A model generated the notes under the pieces. It did no database searches, was not told the DNA's origin, and saw only the letters and a list, made by a program, of their open reading frames with translations. Made by a program: the position numbers and the translations under genes. From Diaporthe sp. PMI_573 (Eukaryota > Ascomycota > Sordariomycetes > Diaporthales > Diaporthaceae), in assembly GCA_021399435.1 (NCBI GenBank), contig JAJTUP010000001.1, positions 4,030,001 to 4,094,000 of the forward strand: a DNA stretch of 64,000 nt, written 5' to 3'. This document shows, one piece after another, positions 10,088-21,555 of this stretch. Position 1 is the stretch's first letter. Each line of letters opens with the position of its first letter.

Positions 10088-13000
10088 GCTTAATCTAACT
10101 CCCTATCTTCCCACCTCTTTTCATCCCCTCTTAGTTCCCACAATAACTTCAGACTAGCAGACCCTTTTTAATTTCCTCCCCTCTATCCCCAGGGATTTTA
10201 TAGAAATTAATCCACCACTACCTTCTAGAATCTCTAGCCCTCAGATTACCCTCATCCTCTCTACCTTCTCTCAAGGAGGCTAGTCTACCTCCCAGACCTC
10301 TATTCAGGGCCCTATCTTTCCTAAAGATATAGATAATCTAGGTAGGGTAGTTCTCTTCACGTTCTATACTCTAGGATAAAGAATTACCCAGAAGGAAATC
10401 TTTCCTTCAGCTTCCACCTCCTTCTCATCCTAGCCACCCTCTTAGCCCTCGGTTCCTCGCCTCTCACCTTCTAACCCCTATTCAGGGGGTAAGGAAAAAT
10501 TTAGATTTTTTACTACCTAACTATAACTAGTCTTTTCTTCAGACCTATTTTACTTCTTGGTAGATTCAGCTAAAATAGCCTATTCAGCCTCCTTCCTTTA
10601 AGATTCAGCCCTTTCTTAGTTCTCCCCCTACCTTAACCTTTCTACTAGCCTCTCTAATTTTATTACCTATTTAGAATTCTTCTTAGCCCTTTAAGCTACC
10701 TTTAATAACCTAGATACCCTTAGTACTACTGAAAGAGATCTATGAGCTCTAAAACAGGAAACCTCCTACTCGGCCTATTATTCTAAATTCATCCCCCTTG
10801 TCTCTATTCTTGGCTAGACCTCTAATACGGTAAAAATCACTCACTTCCATAGAGGTCTAAAAGAGAACCTTAAGGACCTCCTAGTTAGCTAAGACATACC
10901 TCTAGATTTTTCTTCTTACATAAATAAGTATATTTCTCTAGATAACGACCTCTTTACCTGCTAGAAGGAAAAGAAAAGAATTCAGCCCCTGGTTTTAGCT
11001 CCCAACCCACCTACTATTTACCCTACTACCCCTATTTTACCCCCTAGCCCTATAGAACTCGACTCTACCTAGAGGAAGGCCTACCATAAGGCTAATAATC
11101 TCTATACTTACTATAGCTAGCCTAGCTACTTTATTCAAGACTACCCTTACCCTGGGAGAAAGAAATTCTCAAATATTTCTTATACTTCCACCTCAGCCCT
11201 CCCAGCTTCTCTACCTCTAAATTCAACCCCTACCACTACTCCTACTTCCTTGACAGCTCTTATTCCCTATAAAATGAGAAAAGAGAGTAGGTAGATAGCC
11301 CACAGCCTATTTTACCTACTCCTATTAGCTATTAGAATTATTTTTCAACCCTTAAATCAGATCCAACCTAGCTATAGCCCATTCTATAGCCTGATTTACA
11401 CCTAACCTTCTTAACCTCCTATAAGCCACCATTAGTAGAGGATTTAATTAATACTAATACTAAAAAATCCTCTAAAAATTCCTCTATATATAACCTAGAG
11501 GATGACCTTAACCCTAATAGATTGATAGAAGAACTAGAAGGACCATTTCCCAACCCCCTAGGGGCCTAGACACCCCCTATAAGGCCCCTGAAGCCTGAGC
11601 CCTGTAGGCCTGCACAGGCTATTTTCAACCCCCTGTTCCCCAAACCCCCCCTGGGCCTAAAGCCTCTATAACTTCAGCCATTACAGGGGGCCCTAGCAGC
11701 CCTAGCAACCCCGTAGGGGCCCCCTCTCAGAATTCAACCCATAGCACGCCTATTTTTTAACCATTTTTGACCCCGTTTTCTACACCTAGCACACCTGGTT
11801 TTTAGCCTATTTCAGCCCCTACTTTAACCTAATTTATTTACTCTTTAAACCTTAGAAATAAGGCCCCCCTTGTCCTTCCTACTACCTTTTCTAGAACTTC
11901 TAGATCTATTATAGTTGATTTAGGAGCTACCTCTTGTTTTATCAACTTTAACTTCGCCCTTTCTCAGAATTTCCCCCTTTAGAAGAAAACTTACCCTAAA
12001 GCCCTCTTAGTAGTAGATAGAAGGAAGTCTTCTACTAGAGATATTCTTTATAAAGTCAATATTTATCTCTAGATCAACTAGTACCTCGAAACTTTGATTT
12101 TCAAGTTATGAAGATCTTAGGCTATTTAGCTATTTTAGGGTGTTCATGGCTCTCTTACCATAACCTTACTATAGACTGGAAAAATAGCTCTATTTCTTTT
12201 ACCTTAAACATCTACCAGCTCTCCTATTTACCCTCTTACCCCTTAACTTTGCCCTTAGAATCTTCAACTATTATTTCAACCTCAGAACCCCAGACCTCAG
12301 CTTTTTCCTTAAACAACCCTATTATAGCCTAGATTTCTAGTGTAGCCCTTTTTTGACTTACTAAAAGAGATAGGTCCTAGATCTATAGAGTATTTATTTA
12401 AGAGATCCAAGACCACCTCTCTTTGAAAGAGAAATCTCCTGAGGAAAAAGAAGAATTCCTTTAATCCACGATACCCTCTTAGTTTTATAACCTCCTACCC
12501 CTATTTCGAAAAAAGGATGCTGAAAGACTCCCTCCTTACCAGGGCCCCCTTGACTACCCTATCGATCTCAAGGAGGGCAAATCAGCTCCCTTTAGCCCTC
12601 TTTACCCTATATCAGACCTTGAATTACAGGCCCTTCAGGCCTATTTAGATGATAACCTTTAAAAAGGCTATATTAAGCCTTCCTCTTCTTTAGTAGCCTC
12701 CCTAGTCCTATTCGTTAGAAAACTAGGAGGAGGCCTTTGATTTTATATTAACTATAAGGCCCTAAATACTATTACTAAGTATAATAAAACCCCCCTTCCC
12801 CTTATTAACGATTCCCTTCAATAGCTCTTAAAAGCTAAAATCTTTTCTTAATTAGACCTCCAGTAGGGGTTTAATTAAATTTGAATTCGACAGGGCCACG
12901 AGCCCCTTACAGCCTTCTAAACCCGTTACAGCCTTTTTAAATATATAGTAATACCCTTTAGGCTTACTAATACCCTAGCCGTTTTTCAGTCTTTTATTAA

Positions 13001-15503
13001 CCACGTCCTTCAAGAATTTCTCGACATCTTTTATATCATCTATATAGATAATATCCTTATTTTCTCAGATTCAAAGGAAGAACATGCCCAGCACCTCCAG
13101 GCTATCCTTAAAAAATTAGCCAAAGCAGGCTTATTTATTAAAAGAGAAAAATACGAATTTTTTACCACCTCAACTTCTTTTCTTAGCTTTATTATCTCTC
13201 TAGAGGGCCTATCTATGGATCCGACTAAAGTAGCTACTATTCGAGACTAGGAGCCCCCTTCCTCAGTTAAAGAACTTCAGTCCTTCCTTAGATTTACCAA
13301 CTTTTACCAAAGATTTATTAAACACTATTCTCTTATCTGCTAACCCCTATTTCTTTTACTTTGAAAAAACCAGCCCTTTATGTAGAATTCAGCCTAACAA
13401 CAAGCCTTCAAGAGTTTAAAAACTCTATTTACTTTAGAGCCTATCCTTCAATACTTCGACCCTACTCTTGATTTGATTCTTAAGACCAACTCTTCAGACG
13501 ATATTATTTTAGCTATCTTTTCCTAATAAGTACCCTATAATAGGAAACGTTTCCTATACCCTATTACCTATAGATCTCGAAAGCTTTCTAAAGCTAAAAG
13601 AAACTACGGGATAGGAGATAAGGAGATGTTAGCTATTATAGACACCCTAGCTAAATATCGTCTATATACAGAGTCTCTCACCAGCCCTCTTTCAGTTCTT
13701 ATAGATCATTTAAATCTATCTACCTTTACTTCGAAAAAAGTCTTAAACAGACGACAAGCCTAGTAGGCTAATAAGCTTTCCAGCATGAATTTCATCATTA
13801 CCTTTTATCCTGGAGAATTTAATACTCAAGCTAACACCCTTACTCGAAGACCCTAGGACCAGAAGGGGGGTATAGTAGCTATAGCCTCTAAAAAAACTAT
13901 TATACTGTCTGAAAAGATATTATACCCAAGGGCTATAGCTACCATGGCTACCTTACTTTTAGAATTCGAATCTATTTTTAATCTTTCGACTATTTACTCA
14001 GCCCTTCCCTTAGACCCTTTTTTCAAGGAAATTCAACTTCTCCTCAAGGACCCCCTAAACTCAGCCCCTCAACACCCAGCTATCAACCTAGCTACTTATC
14101 TTATTCAAGACAGCCTCCTACTTATTCAAAATCTAGTTTATATACCAGAAGGAGATATAAGGAGGCAAGTTATTTCTTCTTAATATTCTCACCCAGCTGT
14201 AGGCTACCCTAGCGTTACTTCTACTTTTGAATTAGTTACTCGAGACTTCTAGTAGCCCTCTATTCGAAAGACTATTTAGTAATATATTCAAAACTACTCT
14301 ATATATTCTAGAATCAAGCCTTCTCAGCTACCCCCCTTTAGCTTTTTAAAACCTTTAAAAATTCTCTAGAAACACTAGACCTTAGTCTCTATAGATTTAA
14401 TTACCAGCCTTCCCCCTTCGAACTCCTTTGATACTATTATTGTTTTTATCAACTAACTCTTAAAAATGAGCCATTTTATACCCTGCAACACTACTCTGGA
14501 TTCTAAAGGCTAGGCCCTACTATTTAGAGATAATATCTTTCGTCTTCATGGTCTTCCTTCTAAATTTATCTCTAATCAAGGTTCTATTTTTATTTCTGAA
14601 TTTTCTAAAGCCCTGTATAGGTTACTTGGAATTAAGTAGAATTTTTCTACTACAAACCACCCACAGTCTGACGGCTAAATAGAAGCTATTAATACCCTAT
14701 TAGAACAATACCTTCGAGGGTACATATCCTATCAACAAGACAACTAGGTAGACTAGCTCTCTATGGCTAAATTTACTTATAATAATTCTATTTCTTTAGT
14801 AACCAAGATTTCGCCTTTTTTTACTAACTATAGCTTTTACCCTTGTTTTAACTCCCTACTTCTAGCCCTAGATTCAACCCTAGAAGAAGTAAAAGAATTT
14901 ACTTCTTTATTCTTAGACCTTGAGAATTTTATCTATTTAGAAATCCGCCTAGCTTAGGAAGCCTATTCTAAGTAGGTAAATAAAAGTTAACGATCTGCTC
15001 TGAATTTTACTCTAGGCTCTTGAGTATAGCTACTTCACTGCCATATTCGTATTACTAGGCCTTCTCAAAAGCTCGATTTTAAACACTTAGGGCCCTTTAA
15101 GATATCTTAGAAAATCTCTCCTTATACCTATAAACTCAAGCTTCCCCCTAGTATGAAAATATACCCAGTTTTTCACGTTTCTCTACTTGAACCCCTAGCC
15201 AAAGATCCTCTCCCTAACTAAGTTATTCCTCCACCCCCCCCTATCGAGGTTAAAGGGGAAGAGGAATTCTAGGTAAAGGAAATTCTTGATTCTAGGATTA
15301 GAGGAAAGAAACGCTAGTTCTTAGTCAGCTAGGTAGGCTATGATATACCTACCTGGGAACCTTTGGAAAATATCTCCGAGACCAAGGCCTATTCGAAGTA
15401 CCTAGCCCGGTACCCTTACCAGCCCTAGATATTTATTTATTTATTTATCCTTATTTTTGTTTTAAATCAGCTTGTGGAACTTGCTTTGGGAAGGAGGACC
15501 TAC
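10088..15503 (+). pseudogene. gypsy copy B gag-pol (RIP-damaged)
   Basis: The whole gag-pol region is recognisable but closed by stops. In the gag zinc knuckle (about 11099-11140) all three Cys have become Tyr. The RT catalytic box reads YIDN instead of YIDD (13041-13052). Integrase (about 14200-15000) is followed by a chromodomain (about 15264-15415, with GYDIPTWEPLEN). A short open stretch (14763-14957) is a fragment of integrase, not a gene. Confidence 0.85.
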
Positions 15504-15985
15504 TGTTATAAACAGCCTCCTTCAGACCCCCAGACCCCTTTAGCCTCCTTCAGCCCCTTTAAAGCCTTCCAGCCTCCCTCAGCCCCTATCCACCTCCTTT
15601 AGAAAGAATAGGCTATCTATGCAAGCCTCTAGATATAAGTAGAGAAACCAGCTAGCCTAGCTTGGTAGAATCTTCTTATCAGAGTTATTCCTTCCACCCT
15701 TTCCTATTTCTCTTTCTAGCCCCTGTTTTTCTCAAGTCATTATTCTCTCTATCAGAGGAATATACCTCTTCAAAGGTCCGAACCTTCTATATATATATAC
15801 CTAGCCTTTTCCTCTCAGATAGATAGTTAGTTCTTCAGTCAGATCAACTTTTTCCCTCCTACACCTAGCTTGCCTCCTCCTTCCTTAAATTTATTCTCTA
15901 TAAGGTGTTGAAGAATATCTTAACTACAGCCTTACTATGTCTCTCTACCCTTAGCCCTCTGCCCTTAATCTAGGTGTTTTTAACA
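15504..15985 (+). repeat. 3' LTR of gypsy copy B
   Basis: A 482-bp LTR preceded by a purine-rich tract (GGGAAGGAGGACC) typical of a polypurine tract. Confidence 0.92.
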
Positions 15986-18593
15986 CCCCTTATAGCCTTC
16001 TGAACTCGTTACGGCCTTTTTAAATATATAGTAATACCCTTTAGGCTTACTAATGCTCTAGCCGTTTTCAGTCTTTTATTAACCACGTCCTTCAAGAATT
16101 TCTCGACATCTTTTGTGTCGTCTATATAGACGATATCCTTATTTTCTCAGATTCGAAGGAAGAACATACCTAGTACCTCTAGGCTATCCTTGAAAAATTA
16201 GCCAAAGCAGGCTTATTTGTTAAAGGAGAAAAAATGCGATTTTTTTTTACCACCTCGACTTCTTTTCTTGGCTTTATTATCTCTCTAGAGGGCCTATCTA
16301 TAGATTCGACTAAAGTGGCTACTATTCGAGACTAGGAGCCCCCTTCCTTAGTCAAAGAACTTCAGTCCTTCCTTGGATTTACTAACTTTTACCAGAGATT
16401 TATTAAAGGCTATTCAATTATCTACCAGCCCCTATTTTTATTACTTTGAAAAAACCAGCCCTTTGTTTAGAATCCTACCTAACAGCTTGCTTTCGAGAGA
16501 TTAAAATCTCTATTTACTTCAGAACCTATCCTTCGCCACTTCGACCCTACTCTAGACTTGATTTTAAAGACAGATGCCTCTGATAACGCCATTTCAGCCA
16601 TTTTTTCTTAATAGGTACCCTATAATGGGAAACGCCTCCTACACCCTATTACCTATAGGTCTAGAAAGCTTTCTAAAGCTGAAAAGAACTATGAGATAGG
16701 GGATAAAGAGATGTTAGCTATTGTAGACGCCCTATCTAAATATCGTCTATATACTAAGTCCCTTTCTAGCCCCCTTTCAGTCCTTACCAACTACTCGAAT
16801 CTCTCTACCTTCGCTTTAAAAAAAAGTCTTAAATAGACAATAGGCCCGATGGGCTAACGAACTTTCAGGGATGAATTTTATCATCACTTTTTACCCTGGG
16901 GAATTAAATACTCGAGCTGATACCCTTACTTGAAGGCCCTAAGACCAGGAGGAGGGTATATTAGCTATAGCCCCTGAAAAAACTATATTACTACCTGAAA
17001 AGATAGTATATCCAAGGGCTATAGCTACCTCAACCCTCTCAGAATTCGAATCTATTTTTAACCTTTCAGCTATTTGTTTAGCCCTTCCTTTTAGACCCCT
17101 TTTTTAAGGAAATTCGTCTACTTCTCAAAAAACCTCCAAATTCAGCCCCTCGATACCTAGCTATCAACCTAGCTACTTATTTACTTTGAGACAGCCTCCT
17201 TCTTATTCGAAATCTAGTTTATATACTAGAGGGCGACTTAAGAAGACAGGTTATTTCTTCTCGACACTCTCACCCGGCTGCTGGCTACCCTAGCGTTGCC
17301 TCTACCTTTGAATTAATTACTCGAGATTTCTGGTAGCCTTCTATTCGAAAACTATTTAGTAGTATATTCGAAATTGCTCTATTTATTCTAGAATTAAGCC
17401 CTCCCGACTACCCCCCTTCGGCTTTCTAAAACCTTTGGAAATTCCTCAGAAACGCTAGACTTCTATTTCTATAGATCTAATTACTGGCCTACCCCTTTCG
17501 AATTCTTTTAACGCTATTATTGTTTTTATCGACCGACTCTCAAAAATGAGCCATTTTATACCCTGTAACACTACTCTAGATTCTAAAGGCTAGGCCCTAC
17601 TATTTAGAGATAATATCTTTTATCTTCACGGTCTTCCTTCCGAATTTATCTCTAATCAAGGTTCTATTTTTATTTCTGAATTTTCTAAAGCCCTGTATAG
17701 ATTACTCGGAATTAAGCAGAATTTTTCTACTGTAAACCACCCATAGTCTGACGGCCAAATAGAAGCTATTAATACCCTATTAGAACAATACCTTCGAGGG
17801 TATATATCCTATTAACAAGACGACTGGGCAGACTAGCTCTCTATAGCTGAATTTGCTTATAATAATTCTATTTCTTTAGTAACCAAGATTTCGCCTTTTT
17901 TTACTAACTACGGCTTTCACCCTCGTTTCAACTCCCTACTTCCAGCCCTAGATTCAACCCTAGAAGAAGTAAAAGAATTTACTTCTTTGTTTTCAGACCT
18001 TGAGAATTTTATCTGTTTAGAAATCCGCCTGGCTCAGGAAGCCTATTCTAAGCAGGTAAATAAAAGTTAATGATCCGCTCCGAATTTTGCTCTAGGCTCT
18101 CGAGTATAGCTACTTCGCCACCATATTCGCACTACTAGGCCTTCTCAAAAGCTTGATTTTAAACACTTAGGGCCCTTTAAGATATCTTAGAAAATCTCTC
18201 CCTATACCTATAAACTCAAGCTTCCCCCTAGTATGAAAATACACCTAGTTTTTCACGTTTCTCTACTTAAACCCCTAGCTAAAGATCCTCTCCCTAACCA
18301 AGTTATTCCTCTACCCCCCCCTATCGAGGTTGAAGGGGAAGAGGAATTCTGGGTAAAGGAAATTCTTGATTCTAGGATTAGAGGAAAGAAATACCAGTTC
18401 TTAGTTAGCTAGGTAGGCTATGATATACCTACCTAGGAACCTTTGGAAAATATCTCTGAGACCGAGGCCTATTCGAAGTACCTAGCCTGGTACCCTTACC
18501 AGCCCTAGATATTTATTTATTTATTTATCCTTGTTTTTATTTTAAATTAGCTCGTGGAACTTGCTTTAGAAAGGAGGGCCTACTATTATAAAC
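15986..18593 (+). pseudogene. gypsy copy A C-terminal pol (RT, RNase H, integrase, chromodomain)
   Basis: Continues copy A after the insertion of B. The RT catalytic box is intact as YIDD (16123-16134), and integrase keeps segments such as VFIDRLSKMSHFIPC (about 17523-17567). The chromodomain lies at about 18345-18495. Stops are fewer than in copy B but still prevent translation. Confidence 0.85.
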
Positions 18594-19066
18594 AGCCTCC
18601 TTCAGACCCCTAGACCCCTTCAGCCTCCTTCAGCCCCTTTAAAGCCCTTCCAGCCTCCCTTAGCCCCTATCTATCTCCTTTAGAAAGAATAGGCTATCTA
18701 TGCAAGCCTCTAGATATAAGTAGAGAAACCAGCTAGCCTAGCTTGGCAGAATCTTCTTATCGGAGTTATTCCTTCTACCCTTTCCCATTTCCCTTTCTAG
18801 CCCCTGTTTTTCTTAAGTCATTATTCTCTCTGTTGGAGGAATATACCTCTCCGAAGGTCTGAACCTTCTATGTATATATACCTAGCCTTTTCCTCTTAGA
18901 TAGATAGTTAGTTCTTTAGTTAGATCAACTTTTTCCCTCCTACACCTAGCTTGCCTCCTCCTTCCTTGAATCTGTTCTCTGTGAGGTGTTGAAGAATATC
19001 TTGACTATAGCCTTACTATGTCCCTCTACCCTTAGCCCTCTGCCCTTAATCTAGGTGTTTTTAACA
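18594..19066 (+). repeat. 3' LTR of gypsy copy A
   Basis: About 473 bp. It starts TATTATA instead of TGTTATA, a G>A-type change of the terminal dinucleotide, and ends AACA immediately before the target duplication ACTCG. Confidence 0.9.
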
Positions 19067-20729
19067 ACTCGGAATCTGAATGACTAGATTCTTCTATATC
19101 TTTCTTACAAGTTTTTGCATTGTGCCCAGTCTTGCCGCAGTTGCTATATCGTTGTTTAGACGGTCTGCCGTGGACCGCCTCCTCGCCATTACCAGCCATT
19201 TTACTAGCTGGCCGCTTCCCCTTTTGTTTTTCTTTAATTATTGCCTGGGAATCCTCAATATTAAGTGCCCCTCTAAGCTGGACCTGACTTCTTTTGGCCC
19301 TCTGGTGCTTGGTAAGCCTAATATTAGCCTTCTTAAGGGTATGGACCCGATTATTTAAAAGAGTGATCTGATGCGCCATTGCTTGTGTGCCCTTTGTGAA
19401 CTTCTCAACTGCCTGGATAATTGGTGTAGGAGAGCTGCCCTGGTGTGTAGATATCCTGCTCTTAATAAAACTTGACTGCTGGATAGTCTGGTTGGTGTTG
19501 GATGGTGTTTGTGATTTTTATTTTGTTGGTGATATAGGGAGGGATTGTACTGGAGTTTGTAGGTGGATATCTAGTTTGGAAATCATAGAATCTGGGTCCC
19601 ATGGAGAAATACTAGCCCCTCTAAACCCAGATTTCATGTTTTCTTCTATAAAGACCTTGTCGTGGGCTGCTTTAAATGTAATGAAGAACTTAGACTTAGT
19701 GATGTAGTTGATAGATGCCTGGATGAAGAGATTGATCTCATCACTATATGTATGCTTTAATGGCGAAAATAATGTAACATCTAATGGCTGAAGTAGATGA
19801 GATGAGTATGGGGGTATACTGATAGGGATAATATTGTTGTTGTTGTAGTATTGCTCGAATTCTGCTAATACATGGCTCTTGTGTCTATCTAGGACAAGTA
19901 TCCGGTACTTGCCCTTTGTCTGCTTGATTGTGTGCTTATTAAAGTACTGAATCTATTCTAGACTAGTCTCGTTATCTATCTACCTATTAGGAGTAGGCTT
20001 GATAATCTAGCTTGGTGGAAAGCTAGACTCTGTGGTCTAGTTGGCAAGGTGGTAGGTGCCTTAGATAATTATAAACAGCGGGATATACCAGCCTTTCGCA
20101 TTGATATACTTAATAGCTGTTGCCTATTCTCGGTTTCCAGGCTATATAGATTTAGCCTTTCCCTATCTATCAGCACGTATAATAACTATTACTGTAGTTA
20201 TTACGCCCATCATGAAGCCTGTCTCATTAAAGTTATACAAGTCGTTATCTATGATCCCATACTTGGCCATTATATTGTAGAGTAGCCAGAACCAGTTCTT
20301 AATAACCTCTAGATCTTCGTAGAGGGCCCTTTGGTAGTTATAAGGCTGAGAGAATCTTGTTTTCAAGCTTGGTTGTGTATCTACAAAGCGTCGTGCCTAG
20401 TTCTTGCCAACCAGCTTACTATTACACGATGCTAGCAGGAGGTTGGCCATATCTTCTATACTAGAAAGTTGCATTGGAAATCTTCGTGTATCTTGCTTAA
20501 TAATATATTAGACAAGCATTTGCTTTTCGATTTGGTTAAGTTTATGGTGGTTGATGTGTAATTTATCGTGGTCGTGTTAGTTGTTTATCTTCCTGAAGAG
20601 CGTACTTCTAGGGATGTTGAAGATATATGTAGCCTGGTATATACTTAAGGGTTTCTTTTGATTTTTTTTGGAGTTCTCAATTACCTGAAGTGCTAGTTGG
20701 ACTTTCTGTTCTTTTGGGTAGATTGGCAT
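19067..20729 (-). pseudogene. pogo/Fot-type transposase, RIP-damaged
   Basis: It starts at ATG 20729 with MPIYPKEQKVQLALQVIENS, followed by a CENP-B-like helix-turn-helix (IPRSTLFRKI), a second DNA-binding segment (MANLLLASCNSKLVGKN) and the DDE domain. The first catalytic motif reads NFNETGF where NFDETGF is expected (D>N). VLDRHKSH and SSHLLQPLDV carry the second and third Asp. The C-terminus has a coiled coil and a CCHC knuckle (CGKTGHNAKTC). In-frame stops replace Gln or Trp codons. The original stop codon (GAG TAA) coincides with the gypsy insertion site, so the last bases lie at about 6298. Confidence 0.88.
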
Positions 20730-20829
20730 AGTGGTTGTTGATTTCTAGCGTGTTAGATATTTAAGTAGGTAGAGTGATGCGAGATTGACGCGAAAAATGG
20801 AGACGCGATCTGTACTAAAAACAAAGCTG

Positions 20830-21056
20830 CCTACCAAAACTTTAAACTTTCAGACTGGCACTGTAACACTACCATACCTCTAAATTGACCGAATCAATTG
20901 AAAATAAGGAATTTGAAGCAGTTGGCACCAATTGGTGCTAATTTTAACTGACCCTTTGGTACCTGGTGGGTGCTGGGGTTGGCAAAAGTTGGTTAAGTTA
21001 GTAAAAGTGTCCCACTGACTGGTATGACCTACTGACTGGTGAACCACGTTAAGATT
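20830..21056 (-). repeat. right long subterminal inverted repeat
   Basis: Inverted counterpart of 5954-6170. The 20-bp palindrome is present with one change (20932-20951). Two AGTCAGT-type motifs are also kept. Confidence 0.8.
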
Positions 21057-21383
21057 TTATACAATTTATAATAAAAATTTTTAAAATAAGATTTCTCTTC
21101 TTTAAGTATACTTAACTATTTAATAATAGTATATAATTTTTTTTTACTTTAGTACTATTTTATTTAATTTTAAAACTCTATTTAAACTTTGAGTATTTAA
21201 AACTTATAAGAGATCTTTAATCTTATTTATTTATTTAAAGTTTACTATTTTTAAACTACTAATTTTTATTATATAAGAGTAAAATGCCCATATTTTATAT
21301 TTCTCTAAGGTTTTTTTGTATATATGTGTTATGGGGCTGGCTATTTTAGGTATATTATAAAAGTAAGGGTTGGGATTTACGAG

Positions 21384-21410
21384 AGGGCCGAGACTTTTTC
21401 GGCCCCACTG
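21384..21410 (-). repeat. right terminal inverted repeat of the pogo-like element
   Basis: Inverted match to 5633-5659, followed by the duplicated TA (21411-21412). Confidence 0.85.
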
Positions 21411-21555
21411 TAGACCCGCCCTTTGCCTCTTGCCCTCCTCCTGCACTGCACCTGGACGCTCTCAACTTAACACCGTCCTCGCACGCCCTTCTTTCCGCCG
21501 AGCGATTGTTCAATTCGAGCGTCGCTCTTGATTTTTGTACCTGGTTGCCATCACA

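Larger units (their letters stand above)
9606..15985 (+). mobile_element. Ty3/gypsy chromovirus copy B, nested inside copy A
   Basis: A complete 6380-bp copy of the same family as A, in the same orientation. Its LTRs are at 9606-10087 and 15504-15985, and it is flanked by the target duplication CCCCT (9601-9605 and 15986-15990) within the RT coding region of A. It is damaged throughout by C>T and G>A changes. Confidence 0.93.
6300..19066 (+). mobile_element. Ty3/gypsy chromovirus copy A
   Basis: LTRs at 6300-6782 and 18594-19066 bound the element, and the 5-bp target duplication ACTCG flanks it (6295-6299 and 19067-19071). The order on the plus strand is gag with a CCHC-type knuckle, RT, RNase H, integrase and a C-terminal chromodomain. 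Copy B is inserted in the RT region. Without B the element is about 6.38 kb. Many stops have replaced Gln, Trp and Arg codons. Confidence 0.92.
5633..21410 (-). mobile_element. composite pogo-like DNA transposon carrying nested gypsy elements
   Basis: The ends are inverted copies starting CAGTGGG(C/G)CCGAAAAAG, each flanked by a TA dinucleotide (5631-5632 and 21411-21412), as expected for Tc1/mariner-pogo elements. A second block of about 200 bp (5954-6170 and 20830-21056) is also inverted. The transposase on the minus strand (20729 to 19067, with its stop at about 6298) is of the fungal Fot/pogo type. Removing the nested retrotransposons leaves an element of about 3.0 kb. All coding parts are RIP-damaged. 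Confidence 0.9.

Noticed and set aside
12108..14957. Short plus-strand open frames (64-79 codons) in gypsy copy B
   Set aside because: Gaps between RIP-made stops in pol, not separate genes.
19080..19707. Plus-strand frames with hydrophobic runs (92 and 106 codons)
   Set aside because: Antisense shadows of the pogo transposase coiled coil and knuckle.
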